From contig NZ_JAUGZK010000005.1 of NCBI RefSeq assembly GCF_036327005.1, forward strand, positions 225,308 through 289,307: a stretch of 64,000 nucleotides of DNA, read 5' to 3'. Made by a program: the position numbers and the translations under genes. Position 1 is the stretch's first letter, and every line of letters starts with the position of its first letter. Under the pieces are notes generated by a model, which was given only the letters and a program-made list of their open reading frames with translations, did not search any database and was not told the origin of the DNA. This document shows, piece after piece, positions 33,975-42,601 of this stretch. This DNA is from Alkalimonas mucilaginosa (GTDB taxonomy: Bacteria; Pseudomonadota; Gammaproteobacteria; Enterobacterales; Alteromonadaceae).

Positions 33975-36375
33975 TTATGATTCATCGAGTATCAAAGTAT
34001 TAAAAGGACTGGATGCAGTTCGTAAACGCCCTGGCATGTACATCGGTGATACCGATGATGGCTCAGGTTTGCATCATATGGTATTCGAGGTGGTGGACAA
34101 CTCCATTGACGAAGCACTGGCTGGGCATTGCAGTGATATCTGGGTCACTATCTACAGCGATAACTCAGTATCTGTGCGTGATAATGGTCGGGGTATTCCA
34201 ACCGATATGCACGAAGAAGGTGTCTCAGCCGCGGAAGTTATCATGACGGTGTTGCATGCCGGCGGTAAGTTTGACGACAACTCGTACAAAGTTTCCGGTG
34301 GCTTGCATGGTGTAGGTGTCTCGGTGGTGAATGCGCTGTCTGATAAACTAGCATTGACCATCCGTCGCAAGGGCCAGGTATTTGAGCAAGAATACCACCT
34401 GGGTGTGCCACAAGCGCCATTAAGCGTGATTGGTGAGACTGAAGACAGCGGCACCGAAATACGCTTCTGGCCAAGCCCAACTGTGTTTACCGATATTAAC
34501 TATCATTACGATATTCTGGCGAAACGGCTACGTGAGTTGTCGTTCCTCAACTCTGGTGTCAGCATTATTTTGACCGATGAGCGTACCGACAAACGCGATC
34601 ACTTTAAGTATGAAGGCGGTATCCAGGCTTTTGTCGCTTACCTCAATCAAAATAAAACAGCCATTCACCCCAAGGTGTTTACTTTCACTCAGGAGCGGGA
34701 AGATGGTATTTCGGTTGAAGTCGCCATGCAATGGAATGACAGCTACCAGGAAAATATCTTCTGCTTTACCAACAATATTCCGCAGCGTGATGGTGGTACC
34801 CATTTGGCTGGCTTCCGCTCAGCATTGACCCGGGTGCTGAATACCTACATCGATCAGGAAGGCTACGCCAAGAAAATGAAGGTGGCAGCGTCTGGTGATG
34901 ATGCCCGTGAAGGTTTAACGGCAGTGATCAGTGTCAAGGTACCGGATCCAAAGTTCAGCTCGCAAACCAAAGACAAACTGGTTTCATCAGAAGTGAAATC
35001 AGCGGTAGAGAGTGCGATGCATGAGCGGCTGAACGAGTATCTGCTGGAAAGCCCGAACGATGCAAAAATTATTGTTACTAAGATTGTCGATGCAGCCCGT
35101 GCCCGTGAAGCTGCCCGCAAAGCGCGTGAAATGACCCGTCGCAAAGGTGCGCTGGATATCGCTGGCTTACCTGGTAAGCTGGCGGACTGTCAGGAAAAAG
35201 ATCCTGCTTTATCCGAATTGTACATCGTGGAGGGTGACTCGGCCGGTGGTTCTGCCAAACAAGGCCGTAACCGTAAGAATCAGGCGATTTTGCCACTGAA
35301 AGGTAAAATCCTGAACGTAGAGAAAGCCCGCTTTGACAAAATGCTGTCTTCACAGGAGGTGGGTACCCTGATTACGGCGCTTGGCTGCGGCATTGGCCGC
35401 GAAGAGTACAATCCGGATAAAATTCGCTACCACAGCATCATTTTGATGACGGATGCGGACGTTGATGGTTCGCACATCCGTACCTTGTTATTGACCTTTT
35501 TCTACCGGCAAATGCCAGAGTTAATCGAAAAAGGCTACATCTACATTGCTCAGCCGCCACTGTATAAGGTGAAAAAAGGCAAGCAGGAACAGTACCTGAA
35601 AGATGAAGCAGCCCGCATCGAGTTTCTGACCACCTTGGCCCTGAATGAGGCCAGTTTGCATGTCAATGAAAACGCTCCGGGCATTGGTGGTGCCCAGTTG
35701 GAAACCCTGGTCCGTCAATACCATAAAGTGATGGATACGTTGGATCGGTTGGCACGGAAAATTCCTTACCTGCTACTGCATGAGCTGATTTATGTACCAG
35801 CCCTTAGTGTGGAACAGTGTAAAGATCACGATTTTGTTAGTGGCTGGGTGAAAAACCTGGTAGAGCAACTGCAAGCACAGGAAGGCAATGGCACCAGCTA
35901 TGTGCATCAGGTGCATGAAGACCGTGAGCGCCACTTATTCTTGCCTAAAATCACCGTGCGCCAACATGGTATCGAATACGATTATGTCCTGCACCATGAC
36001 TTTATCAGTTCTCGCGATTACCAGAGCATTGCCGCTCTTGGTAATGAAATCCGCGATCTGATGGAAGAGGGCGCTTATGTGCGTCGTGGTGAGAAAACCA
36101 AGCCGGTAAGCAGCTTTAAAGAGGCGCTGGAGTGGTTGATGAGCGAGTCGAAAAAAGGCCTTTATATTCAGCGCTACAAAGGATTGGGTGAGATGAACCC
36201 GGATCAGTTGTGGGAAACCACTATGGATCCAAACACCCGTCGTATGCTGCAGGTCACCATCGAAGATGCCATTGGCGCTGATCAGTTATTCTCGACTCTG
36301 ATGGGCGATCATGTTGAGCCGCGCCGGGCATTTATTGAAGAGAATGCGCTGCGGGTCGCCAACCTGGACGTCTAG
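33961..36375 (+). CDS. gyrB: DNA gyrase subunit B
   Basis: An 804-residue protein with the GHKL ATPase domain (EVVDNSIDEALAGH and GGLHGVGVSVVNALS), the QTK loop, and the TOPRIM domain with EGDSAGGSAKQGR and DADVDGSHIRTLLL. The C-terminal extra domain of gammaproteobacterial GyrB is present. With GyrA it introduces negative supercoils. Its ATG lies inside the end of recF. Confidence 0.98.
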   Translation: MAEHDYDSSSIKVLKGLDAVRKRPGMYIGDTDDGSGLHHMVFEVVDNSIDEALAGHCSDIWVTIYSDNSVSVRDNGRGIPTDMHEEGVSAAEVIMTVLHAGGKFDDNSYKVSGGLHGVGVSVVNALSDKLALTIRRKGQVFEQEYHLGVPQAPLSVIGETEDSGTEIRFWPSPTVFTDINYHYDILAKRLRELSFLNSGVSIILTDERTDKRDHFKYEGGIQAFVAYLNQNKTAIHPKVFTFTQEREDGISVEVAMQWNDSYQENIFCFTNNIPQRDGGTHLAGFRSALTRVLNTYIDQEGYAKKMKVAASGDDAREGLTAVISVKVPDPKFSSQTKDKLVSSEVKSAVESAMHERLNEYLLESPNDAKIIVTKIVDAARAREAARKAREMTRRKGALDIAGLPGKLADCQEKDPALSELYIVEGDSAGGSAKQGRNRKNQAILPLKGKILNVEKARFDKMLSSQEVGTLITALGCGIGREEYNPDKIRYHSIILMTDADVDGSHIRTLLLTFFYRQMPELIEKGYIYIAQPPLYKVKKGKQEQYLKDEAARIEFLTTLALNEASLHVNENAPGIGGAQLETLVRQYHKVMDTLDRLARKIPYLLLHELIYVPALSVEQCKDHDFVSGWVKNLVEQLQAQEGNGTSYVHQVHEDRERHLFLPKITVRQHGIEYDYVLHHDFISSRDYQSIAALGNEIRDLMEEGAYVRRGEKTKPVSSFKEALEWLMSESKKGLYIQRYKGLGEMNPDQLWETTMDPNTRRMLQVTIEDAIGADQLFSTLMGDHVEPRRAFIEENALRVANLDV

Positions 36376-36404
36376 GTCTGGTAAGCGATTGACGAAACGA
36401 ACCC

Positions 36405-36435
36405 AAAAGGGGCTAGCATCTGCCTGCCCCTTTTT
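36405..36435 (+). terminator. terminator of the dnaA-dnaN-recF-gyrB cluster
   Basis: Stem AAAAGGGGC / GCCCCTTTT with a 12-base loop and a T run, 30 bases after gyrB. Confidence 0.85.
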
Positions 36436-36457
36436 ACATAGATGGAATACAACACCC

Positions 36458-37375
36458 ATGCAAAAGTATGACTTGAATACCTTTCAGGGCCTGATCCTGG
36501 CCTTGCAGGATTACTGGGCGCGCCAGGGCTGTGTCATCGTGCAACCATTGGATTTGGAAGTGGGCGCGGGTACCTTTCACCCGATGACCTTTTTACGTTC
36601 TTTGGGCCCTGAGCCAACCAATGTTGCCTATGTGCAGCCATGCCGCCGGCCAACCGATGGCCGTTATGGCGAAAACCCGAACCGTTTGCAGCACTATTAT
36701 CAATTCCAGGTACTGCTTAAACCATCGCCGGACAATATTCAGGAGCTGTACCTGGGGTCATTGCGCGAGTTAGGTATCGATACCTTAGTGCATGATATTC
36801 GCTTTGTGGAAGACAACTGGGAATCACCGACGCTTGGCGCCTGGGGGCTGGGCTGGGAAGTGTGGCTGAATGGTATGGAAGTGACCCAGTTTACCTATTT
36901 CCAGCAAGTTGGTGGCCTGGAGTGCAAGCCGGTATCGGGTGAAATCACCTATGGCCTGGAACGTCTTGCTATGTACATTCAGGGCGTGGACAGTATCTAC
37001 GATCTGGTGTGGGCCGATGGCCCGCTTGGTAAAGTAAGCTACGGCGATGTGTTCCACCAGAATGAAGTGGAGCAGTCACGCTATAACTTTGAGCATGCCG
37101 ATGTACCGGCTTTGTTTGCGCTGTTTGATCAGTGCGAAAAAGAAAGCCACTACCTGATTGAGCAAGGGCTGCCATTGCCCGCTTACGAGAAAGTGATGAA
37201 AGCGTCGCATGCTTTCAATATGCTGGATGCGCGCCATGCCATTTCGGTGACAGAGCGTCAGCGTTACATTTTGCGGGTACGTACTCTGGCTAAAGCCTGT
37301 GCCGAAGCCTACTACGCCGCCCGGGAAGCGCTTGGCTTTCCGCTATGTAAAACCTCAGCGCAGGAGGCATCGTAA
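36458..37375 (+). CDS. glyQ: glycyl-tRNA synthetase alpha subunit
   Basis: A 305-residue class II synthetase subunit starting MQKYDLNTFQGLILALQDYW, nearly the family standard, with the signature RPTDGRYGENPNRLQHYYQFQV. The reading frame is open further upstream into gyrB, but only the ATG at 36458 matches the family start and size (303 in E. coli). It forms the alpha2beta2 enzyme with GlyS. Confidence 0.97.
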   Translation: MQKYDLNTFQGLILALQDYWARQGCVIVQPLDLEVGAGTFHPMTFLRSLGPEPTNVAYVQPCRRPTDGRYGENPNRLQHYYQFQVLLKPSPDNIQELYLGSLRELGIDTLVHDIRFVEDNWESPTLGAWGLGWEVWLNGMEVTQFTYFQQVGGLECKPVSGEITYGLERLAMYIQGVDSIYDLVWADGPLGKVSYGDVFHQNEVEQSRYNFEHADVPALFALFDQCEKESHYLIEQGLPLPAYEKVMKASHAFNMLDARHAISVTERQRYILRVRTLAKACAEAYYAAREALGFPLCKTSAQEAS

Positions 37376-39432
37376 TGGCGCAGGATTTTTTGGTTGAAAT
37401 TGGTACCGAAGAGTTACCACCGAAGGCACTGAAAACACTGGCTACCACTTTTGCCGACAATATTCAGGCCGAGCTGGCAGCGCTGGAGTTAGCGCATGCA
37501 GAGATAAGCTGGTACGCAGCACCACGCCGGCTGGCCGTTCGGGTCAATCAGTTGCAGGCCAAACAAGCCGATAAGCTGGTTGAGAAGCGTGGGCCGGCGC
37601 TCAGTGCTGCCTTTGATGCCGGTGGTAACCCCAGCAAAGCAGCCGCAGGCTGGGCCAGAGGTCTGGGCATTGAAGTGTCTGAGGCCGAACGACTGGAAAC
37701 CGATAAAGGTGCCTGGCTGCTGTACAAGCAACAGCAACCGGGCAGCGATAGCCGACAACTGCTGCCGGATGTGGTGAAATCAGCGCTGCATAAACTGCCA
37801 ATTGCCAAGCCGATGCGCTGGGGCAATTCCGATGCTCTGTTTATTCGCCCGGTGCATACCGTGGTGATGCTGTATGGTACTGAGGTGGTTCCTGCGACCA
37901 TTCTAGGGCGTGAGGCCGGCCGCCAGAGCTATGGCCATCGCTTTCATGCACCGGAGAAGGTCAGCTTCCAGCATGCGGATGATTATTTGCCTAAGCTAAA
38001 AGCTGCTTTTGTGGTGGCCGACTTTGCTGAACGGCAACAGCTGATTGCCGATGCAGTGGCTAGTAAAGCCAAGGAGCTGAAGGCGGTTCCTTTATTGGAT
38101 CAGCCCTTGCTGGATGAAATTACTGCTTTGGTCGAGTGGCCCGAGTTGTTGGTGGGCAGCTTTGAGCAGCGTTTCCTGGCGGTACCGGCTGAGCCATTGA
38201 TTTCTACCATGAAAGACAACCAGAAATACATTCCGTTGCAGGATGAATCTGGTAACTTATTGAATCAATTTATTTTTATTAGCAATATCCGCAGTAAGGA
38301 TCCACAGCAAATTATCGAGGGTAACGAAAAAGTGGTGCGGCCACGTTTGGCCGATGCCGAGTTTTTCTTTGTCACCGATCAGAAAACCAAACTGATCGAT
38401 CGCTTGCCTAGTTTACAGACGGTATTGTTCCAGCAGCAATTGGGTACTTTGGCTGAAAAGTCCGAACGTATCAGTCAGTTAGCTGGCTGGGTCGCCAACA
38501 CCATAGGTGCTGATGTGGCTGCAGCCAGCCGGGCTGGCCTGCTGTCAAAGACGGATTTAATGAGCAATATGGTCGGTGAGTTTCCGGAAGTGCAGGGCAT
38601 TATGGGCATGCATTATGCCCGGCTGGATGGTGAAACCGAAGCTGTGGCCCTGGCGCTGAATGAGCAGTACATGCCACGTTTTGCTGGTGACAGCTTGCCA
38701 ACCCAGTTGGAAAGCTGTGCGGTGGCCATTGCCGATAAGCTGGATACGCTGGTTGGGATCTTTGGCATTGGTCAGGCACCTAAAGGCGATAAGGATCCGT
38801 TCGCACTGCGCCGGGCGGCGATAGGGGCCCTGCGTATTCTGGTGGAAAAAGAGCTGCCGGTTGATCTGGTTGATTTGATCGAAGCCAGCAAGCAAAGCTT
38901 TGGTGACAAACTGACGCAACAGGATGTGGCTGAGCAGGTATTGGATTTTCTGTTGGGACGCTTCCGTAGCTGGTATCAGGAGCAGGGCTATGCGGTCGAT
39001 GTGATCCAGGCGGTGCTGGCTCGTCGGCCTACCACGCCTGCTGATTTTGATCGCCGGGTAAAAGCAGTAGCTGCCTTCCGCAAGCTGGATGCGGCTGAAG
39101 CACTGGCAGCAGCCAATAAACGGGTTGCCAATATCCTGGCGAAAGTGGATGGCGCTATTGCTGATACGGTGCAGCCGGAGCTGCTGACAGAAGCGGCAGA
39201 GCAGGCGCTGTATCAGGCCATCCAGGCTGAGCAGCAGTACCAGGCTACTGCGCCCTCCTACAGTGATGGCCTGGCTCATCTGGCCGCAATGCGTGCAGCT
39301 ATCGACAGCTTCTTTGATGGGGTGATGGTGAATGCCGAGGATATGGCCGTTCGGGCGAACCGCCAGGCACTGTTGAAGCAACTGCGCGAGCTGTTCTTGC
39401 AGGTAGCCGATATCTCCTTGCTGCAAAGCTAA
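37375..39432 (+). CDS. glyS: glycyl-tRNA synthetase beta subunit
   Basis: A 685-residue protein starting MAQDFLVEIGTEELPPKAL, the standard start, and ending in an anticodon-binding-like helical domain (FFDGVMVNAED). It shares one base with glyQ (TAATG) and has AGGAGG seven bases upstream, the strongest ribosome binding site noticed in the window. Its substrate is tRNA-Gly. Confidence 0.97.
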   Translation: MAQDFLVEIGTEELPPKALKTLATTFADNIQAELAALELAHAEISWYAAPRRLAVRVNQLQAKQADKLVEKRGPALSAAFDAGGNPSKAAAGWARGLGIEVSEAERLETDKGAWLLYKQQQPGSDSRQLLPDVVKSALHKLPIAKPMRWGNSDALFIRPVHTVVMLYGTEVVPATILGREAGRQSYGHRFHAPEKVSFQHADDYLPKLKAAFVVADFAERQQLIADAVASKAKELKAVPLLDQPLLDEITALVEWPELLVGSFEQRFLAVPAEPLISTMKDNQKYIPLQDESGNLLNQFIFISNIRSKDPQQIIEGNEKVVRPRLADAEFFFVTDQKTKLIDRLPSLQTVLFQQQLGTLAEKSERISQLAGWVANTIGADVAAASRAGLLSKTDLMSNMVGEFPEVQGIMGMHYARLDGETEAVALALNEQYMPRFAGDSLPTQLESCAVAIADKLDTLVGIFGIGQAPKGDKDPFALRRAAIGALRILVEKELPVDLVDLIEASKQSFGDKLTQQDVAEQVLDFLLGRFRSWYQEQGYAVDVIQAVLARRPTTPADFDRRVKAVAAFRKLDAAEALAAANKRVANILAKVDGAIADTVQPELLTEAAEQALYQAIQAEQQYQATAPSYSDGLAHLAAMRAAIDSFFDGVMVNAEDMAVRANRQALLKQLRELFLQVADISLLQS

Positions 39433-39448
39433 TCGTTGCTAGCAACAT

Positions 39449-39480
39449 AAAAAACGCCAGCGCTTATGCTGGCGTTTTTA
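39449..39480. terminator. bidirectional terminator between glyS and the response regulator
   Basis: Stem AAAAACGCCAGC / GCTGGCGTTTTT with a GCTTAT loop, lying between two convergent genes and flanked by A and T runs suited to both directions. Confidence 0.93.
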
Positions 39481-39498
39481 TATTCGATGATACGCTGC

Positions 39499-40296
39499 TC
39501 AGTCCTGACCTAAAATACGATACAACAACTCTTTCACCGCCGCGGGCTCAAAAGGCTTATCGCACAGCGCATTGATGCCACTTTGCGCGATATTGGCCAG
39601 GTGGGCATCGTTGGCTTCGCTGGTGACCATCAGGATGGGGATATGCGATAAGGTACTGTGTTCGCGGATAAAGCGGGTCAGTTCTTCACCATTCACTTCC
39701 GGCATATTGTAATCGGTGACCACCAAATCAACCATCTGCTGCTGCAACAGGCCGATGGCCTGCTGGCCATCGTCGGCATCAATAATATGCTGCATGCCCA
39801 GGTTTTGCAGTACCCGGCGAATATGGTTACGTGCCAAACGGCTGTCATCAACAATCAGTACCCGCACATCCTGCACATCGAACAAATCCAGTTCCAACTC
39901 CGAAGGGCTGATGTAGTCGATGGCGGCGTTCAGTGCTTTACCCAGCTGCTCAGCATCAAAAGGTTTGGGCAAAATGGCAATAACACCGGATTGCTTAAAG
40001 GCTTCCAGTTGTTCTTTACGGGTTTCACTGGAAACCAGCAAGAACGGAATATCAGCGGTAGCGGGTTCGGTTTTTAGTTGCTGCAATAGTTCCAGTGCGG
40101 TGCCATCGGCAAAGTGCAGCGCACTGGCAATAGCATCCGGGCGATGCTGGCGAATGGCGGTAATGGCTTGCTGCAAACTGGCCGCTTCAGCCACCTGATG
40201 AACCTCTTCGGCTTTAAGTTTTTGCCGGATAATTTTGCGCTGCACATCCGAAGGCTCGGCCAGCAAAATATCCAAATCCTGAGTTGAAAGCTGCAT
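39499..40296 (-). CDS. dual-receiver response regulator, first receiver degenerate
   Basis: A 265-residue protein made of two receiver domains and no output domain. The second (about 130-265) is canonical: VLIVDDS, phosphoacceptor Asp in VVTDYNMP and Lys in CDKPF. The first (about 8-125) keeps the Lys (LPKPF) but has AEP in place of the acidic pair and no Asp at the acceptor site (IASALHFAD), so it is unlikely to be phosphorylated. Such proteins act as signalling relays or in chemotaxis. The ATG at 40296 has AGGA six bases upstream. It lies near a diguanylate cyclase on the same strand. Confidence 0.85.
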   Translation of the reverse strand: MQLSTQDLDILLAEPSDVQRKIIRQKLKAEEVHQVAEAASLQQAITAIRQHRPDAIASALHFADGTALELLQQLKTEPATADIPFLLVSSETRKEQLEAFKQSGVIAILPKPFDAEQLGKALNAAIDYISPSELELDLFDVQDVRVLIVDDSRLARNHIRRVLQNLGMQHIIDADDGQQAIGLLQQQMVDLVVTDYNMPEVNGEELTRFIREHSTLSHIPILMVTSEANDAHLANIAQSGINALCDKPFEPAAVKELLYRILGQD

Positions 40297-40662
40297 ACTG
40301 ATTCCTACTGAAAATCTTATTCTGGCACAAGCTGTAGAGAGTATAAAGCCATTCAGCACTGACAGAAACAGGTAAGGTGTTGAGCAGCCCAAAAGAGGTG
40401 GGGCTGCCTGAGGGCAGGAAAAGCGGTGGCGCTAAGGCTTTGCTTTGCAGCTGTACTTGCTCAACCATGGCTCACACATCGGCCTGTGGGGGCTGTGCAT
40501 CATAGCTAATGTCATCCTTGATGGTGTAGCGAACACCTTAAGTGCGTATTGGTTGTGCTCATCCCGCCGGAAAGGGCGGGTACCGTAGAGTACTTTAAAA
40601 TTAGCCAGTGGGCTTTCAGCGACAACCAGCAGCTCGGCTTTCATGCTGGTCGGAGAAGCAGA
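40297..40662. other. gene-free stretch with a possible gene remnant
   Basis: No convincing gene lies in these 366 bases. A minus-strand frame at 40432-40644 (start MKAELLVVAESPLANFKV) could be a small gene or a remnant, but it lacks a ribosome binding site. A hairpin CCCGCC / GGCGGG lies at 40563-40580. Confidence 0.4.
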
Positions 40663-41718
40663 TTAGCCGCAGACCTGATTGCGCCCCTGATGCTTGGCCT
40701 GATAAAGCTGCTGATCGGCTATTTTGACTGCATCATAAAAAGCCATCGTTTCGTCGCAGCCGGCTACTCCAAAACTGGCAGTAAGCTGGTGGTTTGCTGC
40801 CGCAGTGCTCAGGTGCTCTTTGCTAAGTTGTAGCCGTATTTTTTCAGCCACTAAGCGGGCATCGGCGGTCGTGGTATGAGGCAGGATCAGTAAGAACTCT
40901 TCGCCACCAAAACGGCAGGCAATATCCTGCTGTCGCAAGTTTTGGCGAAAGACGTTTGCGACTGCTTTTAACACTTCATCACCCACATCATGACCGAATT
41001 GATCATTCAGCTGTTTGAAGTGATCCAGGTCGCACATAATGACAGCCAGCGGCAGTAGCTCATCGCTTTGCTGCTCCAGTGCCGGGATCAGGCTGGAATC
41101 CAGAAAGCGCCGGTTGGCCAGGCCGGTTAAGGCGTCGGTATTGGCCTGCAGCTCTTTGCTGTGTTGCAGGTGCTCCATTGCAGCATGGCTGCGTTCCCGG
41201 TAATGATCGTTGATCCAGCACACAGTGATCACGATTACCAGGGAAGCGAGGAAACGACTGGTTTCAGCCTCTTTGTACTCTGCCTGAATCAGATCTGGGG
41301 TAAACAGCATCACCCCCAGCATCAGCAAAAGCATGGCATTGCCAACCAGTGCATTGCGGACGCCCAACAAACCAAACAAGATGGCTGGAAAAGGAAATAC
41401 CCAGTAGAGCGCTGTGTTGTTGTAGCCACCCTGATAAACCAGGCTTAGTACAAAAGTGCCCACCAGCATTGCTTCGATGATACAGGCGCGATTGAGTTGT
41501 TGACTGAAGTGATACAGCAGGACATTGAGTAAAAAACAGCCACCAGTAGCAAAGAGGATCAGTGGCAGTAGCAGAGAATCCTGATTCAGGCTTCGGACAC
41601 CATAAAAAAACATCACCAGACTGGTAATGTAACTGACAAATACCAGAATATGATGACGGCGCCGTGCATCTATGTGCTGTGCTTGTTTGTGGCCATTGGC
41701 AGGCAGAGCTGGCGTCAA
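40663..41718 (-). CDS. membrane-bound diguanylate cyclase (GGDEF domain)
   Basis: A 351-residue protein with about six membrane helices (25-170) and a C-terminal GGDEF domain with the active motif GGEEF. The inhibitory-site motif RQQD lies five residues before it, so product inhibition by c-di-GMP is expected. It has no EAL domain. The only in-frame start before the first helix is a TTG at 41718, with GAGG nine bases upstream. It resembles stand-alone membrane cyclases whose sensed signal is unknown. Confidence 0.92.
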   Translation of the reverse strand: MTPALPANGHKQAQHIDARRRHHILVFVSYITSLVMFFYGVRSLNQDSLLLPLILFATGGCFLLNVLLYHFSQQLNRACIIEAMLVGTFVLSLVYQGGYNNTALYWVFPFPAILFGLLGVRNALVGNAMLLLMLGVMLFTPDLIQAEYKEAETSRFLASLVIVITVCWINDHYRERSHAAMEHLQHSKELQANTDALTGLANRRFLDSSLIPALEQQSDELLPLAVIMCDLDHFKQLNDQFGHDVGDEVLKAVANVFRQNLRQQDIACRFGGEEFLLILPHTTTADARLVAEKIRLQLSKEHLSTAAANHQLTASFGVAGCDETMAFYDAVKIADQQLYQAKHQGRNQVCG

Positions 41719-41792
41719 AAAAGCTGCCTCAAAATCCGTGGATGCTTTGAGGCTAGCACAAAATAATCAGGATGCCCTAAGGCTCGCTCATC

Positions 41793-42218
41793 TTAGCGGC
41801 GTAACTGATGCTCAAGCTGAAGATCTGGCAGCTCTGTGTGCAGCCATTGCTGCAAGGGCTCCAGCTGCTGCAAAGGGAAACGGTAACGCAAAGGGCCATG
41901 GTGGTTCAGGGTGATTTGCAGGTAGCCGTATTTTTTATCACGTTTTAACAGAGCTTTGACAGACTCAGGATGGGTTGCCTGCTCCATACCGACGCGAAGT
42001 TTGCCGTCTTTGTCGATGGCAAGCAGCGCCTGAATATCGCGGATATCGGTCCATTCGGTGGTATTGCGTTGAACATAAAAGGCGGTTAAACCTTCGACAA
42101 CGGCAAACAACACCATCAGCAATAATACATAGTAACCTTGCCAGAAAACCAGCAATAGGATGCTAAGAAAAAGTAGCGATTGAATGGTACGTGAGTTTTT
42201 GATGTAGGGCCAAAGCAT
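41793..42218 (-). CDS. membrane protein of unknown function, coupled to tusA
   Basis: A 141-residue protein with two N-terminal hydrophobic helices (SLLFLSILLLVFW and YVLLLMVLFAVVEGL) and a soluble domain of about 90 residues (DIQALLAIDKDGKLRV ... LRYRFPLQQLEPLQQWL). I do not recognise it. The start is one base from the tusA stop, and AGGA lies seven bases before the ATG within the tusA end, so the two are co-translated. A link to sulfur relay is possible but not shown. Confidence 0.75.
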   Translation of the reverse strand: MLWPYIKNSRTIQSLLFLSILLLVFWQGYYVLLLMVLFAVVEGLTAFYVQRNTTEWTDIRDIQALLAIDKDGKLRVGMEQATHPESVKALLKRDKKYGYLQITLNHHGPLRYRFPLQQLEPLQQWLHTELPDLQLEHQLRR

Positions 42219-42219
42219 T

Positions 42220-42465
42220 TTAAGTTCCTTTTTTTACCAGATACCGATAGGGCAACTCGGTGGTATCGCTGGCAAGCAACTGGTGGTCCATAAAGCGGCA
42301 AAAACTGGGGATATCCCGTGTCGTCGCCGGATCGTCGGCGATAATCAACAAGGTTTCTCCTACCGCCATTTTACGGATAGCCAGCCGGGTCATCATCACC
42401 GGCTCCGGGCAGCGCAGCCCCAGGGCATCCAGAGTTTGTGTTGGATTATCAAATATTGGTTGCAT
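42220..42465 (-). CDS. tusA: sulfur carrier protein TusA
   Basis: An 81-residue protein with the sulfur-carrying Cys in LGLRCPEPVM and the block TLLIIADDPATTRDIPSFC, almost the same as E. coli TusA. It passes persulfide sulfur from IscS towards 2-thiouridine in tRNA and other acceptors. The second of two adjacent ATGs (42465) has GGAG five bases upstream and gives the standard length. Confidence 0.96.
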   Translation of the reverse strand: MQPIFDNPTQTLDALGLRCPEPVMMTRLAIRKMAVGETLLIIADDPATTRDIPSFCRFMDHQLLASDTTELPYRYLVKKGT

Positions 42466-42552
42466 CATGACTCCATGCTAAAGACTCTGGATTAATAGTG
42501 GCATCAAAGCTGAATAACAACCCCTTTCACAGCTGTTTTTCCAGTATAAGAA

Positions 42553-42570
42553 AAGGGCCCGCAGGCCCTT
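42553..42570 (-). terminator. terminator of fadBA
   Basis: Stem AAGGGCC / GGCCCTT with a CGCA loop, followed on the minus strand by a U-rich tract, about 30 bases after fadA. Confidence 0.75.
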
Positions 42571-42601
42571 ATTCTATGGTATCGATTGTGTTGCTGCCAG
42601 C

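Noticed and set aside
36311..36457. N-terminal extension of glyQ into the end of gyrB
   Set aside because: The extra 49 codons overlap gyrB in another frame and cross its terminator; the family start is at 36458.
38557..39426. 289-codon minus-strand open frame opposite glyS
   Set aside because: It lies wholly inside glyS, whose product is well conserved. The frame encodes a Gln/His-rich composition typical of reverse translation of a coding strand.
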